In this document: positions 55,706-64,000 of the stretch, one piece after another | Layout of the letters: each line of letters opens with the position of its first letter | Numbering within the stretch: the first letter of the stretch is position 1 | NCBI GenBank assembly: GCA_002007465.1 | Contig: LNAC01000348.1 | Coordinates: forward strand, 1,629,178-1,693,177 | Length of the DNA: 64,000 bases | Source: Ailurus styani | Taxonomy: Eukaryota; Chordata; Mammalia; Carnivora; Ailuridae | Direction: 5' to 3' | Program-made: the position numbers and the translations under genes | Notes under the pieces: model-generated | Databases searched by the model: none | What the model was told of the DNA's origin: nothing | The model's input: only the letters and a program-made list of their open reading frames with translations

Positions 55706-55979
55706 AAGGGTGCTGCGCCCCTCTAGTGGGGATGTGCAGTGCGGCTTCCCTGGGAGGAAACCCTGGACTGGTGCTAATCACCCTTCTCTCCTCCCAGAGT
55801 AGCCCTGACTGTCCCTGTGCTGAGCCCCAGCCTGTGGGACTCCTCCTGTCCAGTTTGCCCAAAGCAGGTCTGTGGCCCATTCTCTCCTCTGCCCTTTCTG
55901 GCTTCCACCTTGCACTAGGAATTATTTCCATAAAGCCTCCATCTATTTCTGTGCATGACAGACTGAAACCACCGCGTGC

Positions 55980-56230
55980 TGCGTAACTGCAAGTCTGAGA
56001 GCACGTTTTCCGTCAGTGTGAATATGGCCTGATGCCAAACACAGCTGGAGACCTCCCAGCAAACTATTTTCAGAGGAATAAAATGTCCAAATGATTCCTG
56101 AATTAATTTGATCTCACACAGCAACCTAATTTTTTCTTCCATTTCCACCTTGCAGCAGTTTAATTTATATGCCAATAAGCTGCCATGTGTAATAACTTTG
56201 CAATTGTAAGCCCTGTTCATCTATCAGTCA
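55980..56230. promoter_or_regulatory. Candidate conserved non-coding element
   Basis: No repeat family is recognised. The stretch is compositionally balanced, without simple repeats, and dense in homeodomain-like TAAT/ATTA words (GAATTAATTTGATCTC, GTTTAATTTATATGCCAATA, GTGTAATAAC). It sits among decayed repeats but lacks their feel. The call is by eye only, without any alignment. Confidence 0.3.
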
Positions 56231-56492
56231 CTTCACACTGAGTATACCTCTTAAAGATTTAAATACATGCATCTGCTCCAGTATAAACCCAACCAGTTCT
56301 GTCAGCAAAGGAAACATCCAGAGGAAATCCACCAGCATTTATGCTTTCCTTCCAAGCAAATAAAAACTTGGTTATTTAGTTAAGATCGATCATCTTAAAT
56401 AAATCACTGTGTGAAGGTTCTTTGTGTTGCATTCTAGAGTAACTTAATAAGGGTCCTGTCTGATTTTTTTTCAGGATTTAAAAGTGATAAGA
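56231..56492. other. Unassigned sequence
   Basis: No gene or repeat is recognised; may continue the candidate element to its left. Confidence 0.3.
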
Positions 56493-56684
56493 GGGCGCCT
56501 TGGTGGCTCAGTGGGTTAAAGCCTCTGCTTTCGGCTCAGGTCATGATCTCAGGGTCCTGGGATCGAGGCCCACATCGGGCTCTCTGCTCAGCAGGGAGCC
56601 TGCTTCCTCCTCTCTCTCTGCCTGCCTCTCTGCCTCCTTGTGATCTCTCTCCCTCTGTGAAATAAATAAAATTAAAAAAAAAAT
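56493..56684 (+). mobile_element. Young CAN SINE (mustelid-like subfamily)
   Basis: GGGCGCCTTGGTGGCTCAGT head, GGTCATGATCTCAGGGTCCT core, CTCTCTCTGCCTGCCTCTCT middle and AAATAAATAAAATT tail. AAAAGTGATAAGA lies on both sides (56480-56492 and 56685-56697). Confidence 0.97.
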
Positions 56685-56697
56685 AAAAGTGATAAGA

Positions 56698-57184
56698 ATC
56701 CAATCTATGCTTTCATTTCTTTTTTCTGCCAAAAGGCATGGCGATCCCCAGGTGTTTTAAAAAAGTCAAAGTAGGCCATCAAATTAAAAGCAAATATCAT
56801 TCTAAAATCCAATGAAGGTCTCACACTGGTGCTTCCTTGTATATTTACCTATACTATATAGAGAATGTAATTTTATAAAATATAGGTTTTCAAAGAAATC
56901 TGCAGCTTTCAGCAAACCAAATTCAGTTAATGATTACCACAGACCACAAGTTCAATCATTAATAGGGTAAAGGGCAAGAATTTAAACATACAACTATCTC
57001 ATATCTTCCTTTGAGATTATAGTACTAATCTTCCCAAGGTTAATATGAAGCTGAAAGAAAATTCACAAATGTCTAATCTTCTGAGAAAACGGGATCAATT
57101 TTGCTTTTTAAAAATCTGGTTAATTGTATACTAAAATAAAATAAAGTGAAGGCAGTCAACCTGTTGGTCTCAAAAGGTTTCCCA
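56698..57184. other. Unassigned AT-rich sequence
   Basis: No gene or repeat is recognised. Confidence 0.3.
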
Positions 57185-57605
57185 CTGAACTTTGAATAAA
57201 ATCCAAACTCCTTCTACTACCAAGGCCCTCTATAACACGCTGGTCTACCTGTTTGAGCTTTTCCTCTTGCTCACTATGCTCCAGGCACTCTGGGCTTCCT
57301 TTTGATCCTCAAACCTGTCAGAGCTGATGCCTGCCTCAAGGCTTTCCTATTTGCTGTTCTTACCTGCAATGCTGTTGCTCCAGGGGTGCACTATAATGCT
57401 CCTTCTCTTCATCTGCATCTCGCCTCACAAGCCACTTCCTCAGAGGGCTCTTCTAATGCTGCTTCTTCTGTTTTGCACTCTCCATAGCATTCGTCATTAT
57501 CTGAAATCCTTATTTATTAGCTAACTTTACCTTGTGACTCCTCTACTAGACTATAAACTCCCTGAGAGCAGGGGTCTTATCTCCTGTTATCTGCTATTCC
57601 CTCAA
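57185..57605 (+). mobile_element. L2 LINE 3' region, sense
   Basis: ATAAAATCCAAACTCCTTCT, CTACCAAGGCCCTCTATAAC, TTGCTCACTATGCTCCAGGC, GCCACTTCCTCAGAGGGCTC and CTATAAACTCCCTGAGAGCA follow L2 in order over 400 bp. Two 60-codon frames here are repeat-derived. Confidence 0.9.
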
Positions 57606-58610
57606 AAAGCAAACATAACTAACTCAGACCATAGAAGTACAAAAAGGCAAGAAATAGACACATGCTCTTCAGAGAAGAGGAAGGAACCTCTCAGGCTTTT
57701 GAATGGCTGAGATTCAACATATCACCATAGTACAAAGACATCCCAGGTGGCACAGCACCAGCACTTCTGAATGGTGGGGAGAAGCATTCTTTAGGAGACT
57801 CTGCAAAATGAACTGGAGCCCCTGCGTATGGAACCGCAGAGTCCATTGTATTTCAGGGAAGGTAAATTGTCCTTTCGCTGAATCCTAATGAACCTCTTTC
57901 AGTCTCTTGAAATTGCAATTTATCATTTGCAAAATAAAATTCTTTCGAAATTTTACTAATATCAGAAAACTTCTGAGAAAAGATAAAAAGTAAGTGAAAT
58001 ATATCTACTTTTATTAGCTTGCTACTAAGTCAATCTTCAAGCTCAATGAAAATCATTTCATAGAATTCAGATGCTTCTACACTTCCCACTTTTCTAGATT
58101 CCTGAGAACTCAATTCTGTATCTTTCCAAGTCTGAAATACCTTAGTTACCCCGAAGGCTTCCATAGGCTCTGAGAAGAAGAAAACTGTACCCAGTCCCCA
58201 GGGTCATCCACATCCCCTGCAGGCTTAAGGGGTTCCTAAAGCTCTCAAGCAAATGATTCACTACTCTTCAGTCTCAGTGCCCAGCAGGTAATGCCTTTTG
58301 ACACAAATCTGACAGTTCTGCAACCCAGTAGGTGGTAACATTCCAGTGTCTTATAAACAGAGGCTGCTCTAAAACAAGGCAACTGTATTTATCTCCCACA
58401 GAGTACTGAATTAAAAAAATGGTTTGCTGCCCAGGTGACAGATCGTGGGAGGGTTATTAGTCACATATAATATCTACTTTTTCTGCCAAATTACAACCTA
58501 AAATCTAGATACAGAAAGCCCAGGTTTACAAATATTAGTCAGACGGTTGGGCATAAAGCTAGCTCCAATATTATGTAAACATCTATGGATTGACTTTCAA
58601 CACATTACGG
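57606..58610. other. Unassigned sequence
   Basis: No gene, RNA gene or repeat is recognised. Confidence 0.35.
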
Positions 58611-58611
58611 T

Positions 58612-58795
58612 AGGGAGTCTCAACCTTCAGTACACAGAGGAATCATCTGGAGAGCTTTTAAAAGGCTGTTCCCAGGCCTCATCTCTTAGCAACTACGTTA
58701 AGTATCCTTTTAGGTAAGATTTAGAGGTGAGCAACTTTTAAAAGCCCCTAGGTACTTCCAAAGTGTGATCAATTTTGAGAACCACTGAATTACAG
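58612..58795. mobile_element. hAT-Charlie MITE (MER20/MER58 type)
   Basis: GGAGTCTCAACCTTCAGTAC start, GAATCATCTGGAGAGCTTTT, and AAAGTGTGATCAATTTTGAG then AACCACTG end. The ends are decayed inverted repeats of the CAGTGGTTCTCAA type. Confidence 0.75.
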
Positions 58796-58879
58796 AAAGA
58801 TTTGTATTTAGAACCAAATATGCCTTCTTGTCTTCCTTTAAAACTCTATATAATGGATGAGTGCATTTATACACAACAT

Positions 58880-58898
58880 ACACACACACACACACACG
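58880..58898. repeat. (AC)n microsatellite
   Basis: About nine AC units. Confidence 0.9.
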
Positions 58899-58899
58899 C

Positions 58900-59398
58900 A
58901 ACAGAGGCAAATACAGTCTTTGATGAAAGAAGGGATAGTGGTTACTCTGATGAACAGGGAAGTTCATAAATGGAAGGAAAATGAGGGGTGTTTGAGGGTC
59001 TGATAACATTCTGTTTTGTTTTGGTTTCGCTGGTGTGCTCAGTTTGTGAAAATTAGTCAAGTTGTACATTCATGATATGTGTACTTTTCCTGCATATATG
59101 TCAAACAAAAGTAAAAACATTATAAATAAAAACCCTTCTCTCTCTCCTCCTTATACTTCCTTTCTTTTCTCCAAATTGATATTTTAAAATGTTATTTTTA
59201 AAATGCTAAGCTGGTCCAAGATTAAATAAAGCTACACTTAAACTTTAAGACGAGCAATATTAAATTATTTGAATAAGGTTTGGTGACATATTTAAGGGTA
59301 AGTGAAATGGTCTCTTTCAGCATTATTGCTCAACAAAAAAGTAGAAGGGTAGTCTTTCTTTTCTTTATTTTTAACAGTATCTGTAAAAATTTAAATCT
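58900..59398. other. Unassigned sequence
   Basis: No gene is recognised. Small A/T-rich runs near 59130-59200. Confidence 0.3.
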
Positions 59399-59399
59399 A

Positions 59400-59545
59400 C
59401 ATTTGTCTTCTTTTAGATTCTAAACTCTGTGATGGCAAAGACCATTTCTCCTTTCTTCACCATTTTATTCACCTTGCTTATTAGCACACAATATGTAGTA
59501 TTTGCTTAATAAGTATTTGTAGAGGGATGAAAGAATGAAAAAGCA
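59400..59545 (+). mobile_element. L2 LINE 3' end, sense
   Basis: TCTAAACTCTGTGATGGCAA, then AGACCATTTCTCC, TAGCACACAATATGTAGTAT and TTTGCTTAATAAGTATTTGT are the L2 3' end. Confidence 0.78.
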
Positions 59546-60005
59546 AATCAATGAAAATCTGGAACGAAGTTTTCTCTGTTGTAAGGGTCCTATCTTTTGA
59601 ATATTTTATGTATATTTTTTCTAATGTCTACAAGCTGATACTGACTAAAATATCTCTTTGATAATACCACCTCCCATTTCTAAAACATGGTTAAAGCCTC
59701 CCTATTATAAAATTGCAAATTCTAAGTTGTTCCACTGTTGATAGGTACTTTATGTTCTTATTCCTCATAACCCTCCCCCATATGCACCTTGTGATCAAAT
59801 GCATTTGTAAATGCTGGGTTAAATGAAGCTAATCATAGCCTTTAAATATCAATATGTATTGAAGTCACCAGGATGGCATACACACTTAGCATGCAACACT
59901 GTCTAAGTTTATTTAACCATAGAACACTTTATTCAAAAGGCATCTGTTGGGATTACTGTTTCACAGAACCAGCGTGGGAAACATGAGCTTCCATTACTTC
60001 ATCAA
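59546..60005. other. Unassigned sequence
   Basis: No gene or repeat is recognised. Confidence 0.3.
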
Positions 60006-60009
60006 AATT

Positions 60010-60480
60010 CCTTAGCTTGATAGTCAAGCCCTCAAGGATATGGCTTCAGTCTCTCTTGGCTTTTTTCTTGTTTTTATTTTTTCCGGTTCTACATACCAAA
60101 TATGCCTTGAGCTCTCTTATACCAGCCTCTAAACACATGCCACCCTCCTCCACAGAGATTCTTCTCTTTACCTCCTCTGCCTATTTCCTTTCCAAGCTCA
60201 GATATGAGCTTTTCCAATCCCACGTTTCTGACCTCTCCAGTCTACAGAAGTCTGTCATCTAAACTCCTGCTGTTACTGTCTGCACCACCCATTTGGCAAC
60301 TGATGAATCACTGCCAATCGATGAAGTAACTGTTTCTCACTGGTAGTAAAGTTATCCAACTGTAAAAATGTTTATATATAATTTTCCCCAATATTGTAAG
60401 CTCCATGAGGACAACTTTGTTCTCTTATGGTTTCTCCCCCAGACTGTTCCGTTAGGACAGTAACTGTTGAACATGGGTTA
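60010..60480 (+). mobile_element. L2-like LINE fragment, degraded
   Basis: AGTCAAGCCCTCAAGGATAT, GCCACCCTCCTCCACAGAGA and TATTGTAAGCTCCATGAGGA, then CAGTAACTGTTGAACATGGG, follow the L2 layout loosely. Confidence 0.45.
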
Positions 60481-61068
60481 ATAATTGTTCTACGGTATAC
60501 TCACCAGTCTCCCATTTGGAAGATAATCTTTATCTAACCCAAAATGACAAAAAGGATAGCTATTTCTGCTGTTAAAATTCTCTCCTTCTTCTCAAATGCT
60601 TCTAATTTTTCCAAGTGTTCTCTCCCAACTAATTGGAAAAGCACTAATGATTTCCACTAACTTGAAAATTCCCCAGAGTCCTTTACCTTTAACCTTGTTA
60701 AACATCTGCTTATATGTAGAAGTAAAATTAAGTGCTTAATTTGTTTTGAATAGAATCTAGCAGAGAGTCATGGGTAGTTAGACACCAGCTGTAAAGTTGT
60801 AAGACCTCTGGTCAGCTCTATGGTGTCTTTCCATTTCTCATGGTCCAAGACAGTGGCATTCCAAAGGGTGCCTTTATTTAGCTGATGTTCAGAAGTAAGT
60901 GGGGCATATATGGAGATACACAGCCAAGGCCTCTCAAAGTTTTACCTCATTAATCTGAAATCACAGCAGAACACAAAGGCCAGAGCCTAATAATCAGAAG
61001 AATAATTGAGAGGGAGATATGTGTAATTAAGGAATATTAATAATACAATAAAGTGCTGCATTATTTTT
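60481..61068. other. Unassigned sequence
   Basis: No gene or repeat is recognised. Confidence 0.3.
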
Positions 61069-61069
61069 A

Positions 61070-61280
61070 AGTCAGAGCTCTCAACTAGGAGTGAATTTGC
61101 CTCCTAAAGGACATTTGGGCATGTCTGGAAACATTTTTGCTTGTCACAACTCAGTCTGGGATGTTGCTAGCACCTAGGAGTTTGAGGCCGGATGCTGCTA
61201 ACCATCTTACAATGCAGAGGAGTACTACCCCCTCCCCCAACAACATGGCAGTGGTGTGGATGTTGAGAAGCCCTGCTGTA
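61070..61280. mobile_element. MER5A hAT-Charlie MITE
   Basis: GAGCTCTCAACTAGGAGTGA start, AAAGGACATTTGGGCATGTC, TGGAAACATTTTTGCTTGTC, TGCTAACCATCTTACAATGC and GATGTTGAGAAGCCCTGC end. The same family and orientation as 49400-49628, more decayed. Confidence 0.9.
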
Positions 61281-61768
61281 AGGTAAACAATGGAAGGCAA
61301 TGAAGCATGGAAAATTCCTCAGATGAAGGACAGAAGAAGAGGGACTACTGTTTAATTTAAATGCATATTAGTAATTTTATAATGTAGGCTAATTTTAGGG
61401 AAAATAGTAATAATTTTAGGAATCTCCACTGCTTCCTATAATAAATGGAGATCAAAGCTGAAGAAACACTTAATAGGAAACAGACTTAGTATACCTCATC
61501 ATCATGTGGTGGTTTCTTCTTACAGTTAAGTGACACAGCAGTGCACAATATTTTTTAAAAAATTAATAAAGATCATAAAATAGTGACAGCTTAAAATAAT
61601 CTTGAGAACAGCAAAAGTGGCAGAGTTACTTAAGAAATCTTGCCTGTTGAGTCAATAAATAAACCTCACTAAACTGAATTTGTTCCTCATGTACCTATGT
61701 ATCTAAAAGAAGTGTACTATACAAATCTCTAAATGGTAAGAATAATTCTCCATTCTTTGCTTGTCTGT
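61281..61768. other. Unassigned sequence
   Basis: AT-rich; no gene or repeat recognised. Confidence 0.3.
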
Positions 61769-61769
61769 A

Positions 61770-61975
61770 CTTTATAAAGTTTCTATAGTCAATCAATTCC
61801 CACCACTTACCTCTAGCTCCAGGCAACAAATACTTTCGATTACTATTAATTAGAATTGTTTTTCCAAGGATTTCATATAAATGAAATCATACAGTATATA
61901 CTTTTTTGAATGGCAATATGCTCTTGTTGGTGAACATTTTGGTTGTTTCCAGTTTGGGGTTCTTATGACAAATAA
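61770..61975 (-). mobile_element. L1M-type LINE 3' UTR piece, antisense
   Basis: CTAGCTCCAGGCAACAAATA, ATAAATGAAATCATACAGTA, and GAACATTTTGGTTGTTTCCA then GTTTGGGGTTCTTATGA match reverse-complemented L1M, with a deletion between the last two. Confidence 0.75.
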
Positions 61976-62220
61976 TCAGTTTATTCTTAAAATAAATATA
62001 TAAAACTTATTGAAGAACACTACATTAGTTTTAAAATATTTACATTTTTAAACATAAATGAGTTCCTATTCTTTAATCCACTCAGAGTGATGTACTTTAC
62101 AGAAATAATTACAGATAATTTTATCTAAGATTCCACTTAGGTAAAAGTAGTACTGACCAAAATGCATGACTATACTATAATAGTTATCTCTGAGTAATAG
62201 GATATGGGTGATCTTTATTT

Positions 62221-62394
62221 TTTTTTTTNNNNNNNNNNNNNNNNNNNNNNNNNNNNNNNNNNNNNNNNNNNNNNNNNNNNNNNNNNNNNNNNNNNNNNNN
62301 NNNNNNNNNNNATGTGGGCCTTGATCCCAGGACCCTGAGATCATGACCTGAGCTGAAAGCAGAGGCTTTAACCCACTGAGCCACCCAGGTGCCC
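62221..62394 (-). mobile_element. CAN SINE, antisense, containing an assembly gap
   Basis: The T-run at left and GTGGGCCTTGATCCCAGGAC, then CCACTGAGCCACCCAGGTGC, at right are a CAN SINE of the young type. GATCTTTATTTTTT (62210) and GATCTTTACTTTTT (62396) are the duplication. Its middle is lost to Ns. Confidence 0.93.
62229..62311. other. Assembly gap (83 N)
   Basis: Run of N inside the SINE, where the GA-rich middle and tail should be. The gap is about the expected size of the missing SINE part. Confidence 0.99.
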
Positions 62395-62401
62395 TGATCT
62401 T

Positions 62402-62548
62402 TACTTTTTTTATGCAGCTTTACATTTAATAAGTTTCTAAATGAAGCATAATAATTTACGATTAGAAGAAAATANTACTTTTTTTTTGCAGCTTTACATT
62501 TAATAAGTTTCTAAATGAAGCATAATAATTTACGATTAGAAGAAAATA
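62402..62548. repeat. 73-bp tandem duplication around a single N
   Basis: 62402-62474 and 62476-62548 are identical except one base in the T-run, and a single N sits at 62475. This looks like an unresolved sequence join rather than biology. Confidence 0.92.
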
Positions 62549-64000
62549 CAAAAAGGTAAAATCTATTGAAATATTAGTGAACAAGTATTGAATTAATTTG
62601 AAAATTAATTCATAATAGAGATGAGTTATCTCTCTATATTGATTTATGCTATACAAAACAGATATTATTAAGCAGTATCACTAGACATACCAAAGATTCT
62701 TCTTCCTACCTTACAATATCATGGTAGATTTTATTCTTGGCTTCCCTCCCCTTTTCCTCAAATTAGTATCTAGGCAATTGAGGACCCCCAAATGCAAAAG
62801 TCAACATCCCTCTCTAGTGTATAAAATCTTTGTGACTTTATTATGGATAAATTTGTTTTAACTCTAAAACATTCTAGATGTTAAGTGACATTTGTTTTTG
62901 TGGAACATTTAAAAAATGATTTAAAATCTTAGAGGCAGTCAATCTAAATGACTAAATTTAAACTAGAATAGGCACCCATTTATGAACTTCCACGGAAAAC
63001 TTTTAACACAATACACAAATAAGTACAAAATCATCTCATATACATTTTTGTAAATAAAGAAGCCCTCAAAGATCATCTGTATTATCAATTCTGACTCAAA
63101 AGACTAAATGTGACCAAATTGTCACAAAATATACATCTTCACAGCTTTGATATTCCAATGGTAAGTTATATTATAGATGTTTAATTCACTAGTCTAAATG
63201 GGCAACACTGAATGATTTTCCAGAACAGATATTAAAATCTGTGACAGATGAGCTCACTAAGAAACCTGGCTGCCTGCATCTGACACCGCAGGAGCATCCA
63301 ACTCAGACCTATTCTTTTACTCTGTTTATCCACCTAACAAGTCCAGAGAATTTTCCGAGTCAATAATGGGCTGCCTGCTCTGTCTCCAGACACTCTCCTG
63401 GAAGGTTAAAAAAAGCCCCCAACCCAAACTATCCTTCAGAGTGAATTTAGTCAGTGAACCCTTTAAAAAACAATTCTTTCAGAAAACACCCTAAGACTAT
63501 CCTCTTTTAAGAGTGATATTTACAAAGAGCAGCATGGGGCTTATCTGAGTGGTGCACAGATAAACTTGGCTAGAATAGAATGGTGCTGGGTTATATAAAA
63601 GGGAGAGAGACTGAGTGAGTAATGGTGAAGTCAGACCAGAGAAGACAAAAGCAGAGCACAGGGCTTTCACTGCAATTGTGTTCAAGTAGGCCCCACACTA
63701 GGGGATCTCTCAAGTTTAGCTCTTCGGGGCTCCCTGAACAAAGGTATCTATGATTCAACAATTAAACACATCCCAAACTTCTCTTTTTGTGAAAGGGCTA
63801 AATATCAATAAAATCTTTAAAATCTACTAGGTAATATGGTGTTCTTTTAAGTTGCAATTCTGTACATAAAGATTTTTGTAGTTATTGTGATTTCACTCTT
63901 TGCAAATGTTAATTTTTACTCAAATCCATAAGTAATTATCAAATATTAAAAAAATAAAAAATAAATTTAAGAAAACAAGTCTTTTAAACACACATTTATT
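62549..64000. other. Unassigned sequence
   Basis: No gene, RNA gene or confident repeat is seen. 63240-63720 is less AT-rich than the rest. The final bases are AT-rich and may be the edge of an element beyond the window. Confidence 0.35.

Noticed and set aside
55515..55986. The two longest frames of the window (138 codons -, 127 codons +)
   Set aside because: They overlap each other on opposite strands, begin in an L2 remnant, and have no domain, splice or start context. GC-richer sequence simply has fewer stops.
58710..59069. 119-codon minus-strand frame
   Set aside because: It runs through a hAT MITE and an (AC)n tract (CVCVYVV text), so it is not a gene.
62066..62656. Frames crossing or touching Ns
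   Set aside because: They depend on unknown bases in the assembly gap or on the artefactual duplication.

Overview
This window is nuclear DNA from a carnivoran mammal, most likely a mustelid-like caniform. The main evidence is at least 22 tRNA-derived CAN SINEs (SINEC family). The freshest share the head GGTGGCTCAGTGGGTTAAAG, a CT-rich middle and an AAATAAATAAAATCTT tail, a form I associate with mustelids rather than dog or bear (inference from memory of the families, not a search). A carnivore-type L1 3' end at 7386-7701 and one at 50715-51985 agree with this. The sequence is AT-rich and CpG-poor. No complete protein-coding gene, CpG island, operon or CRISPR array is visible, so it reads as intergenic or deep intronic DNA.

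Layout. 1-2890 is an L1 ORF2 fragment in sense, hit three times by SINEs. 2890-6700 is mostly unassigned sequence with three antisense SINEs and an L2 piece. 6710-13910 is a stack of at least four L1 fragments, including a 5'-truncated carnivore L1 and a probable 5'-inverted (twin-primed) L1. 14118-14352 holds an antisense U6 snRNA pseudogene that looks like a U6/poly(A)-RNA chimera. 14370-20360 is mainly unassigned, with a probable solitary ERV LTR near 16100-16572. 20365-40500 is ancient repeat territory (L2, MIR, MLT1, old L1 3' ends, a hAT MITE) with scattered SINEs. 40600-47600 is dominated by two long antisense L1 blocks. 47600-62400 mixes MLT1, MER5A, L1, MIR, L2 and young SINEs. 55980-56230 is a non-repeat stretch that could be a conserved regulatory element. 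The right end has an 83-bp assembly gap inside a SINE and a suspicious tandem duplication around a single N.

How the parts relate. Almost everything was made by, or moved by, LINE machinery: L1 itself, the SINEs, the U6 chimera and three very short 3'-tail insertions (27, 30 and 57 bp) with clear target-site duplications. The nesting order gives relative ages: L2, MIR, MLT1 and MER5A first, then L1M-type blocks, then carnivore L1 and diverged CAN SINEs, and last the young SINEs with near-perfect target-site duplications. No functional protein is predicted; all recognisable coding sequence is decayed L1 ORF2.
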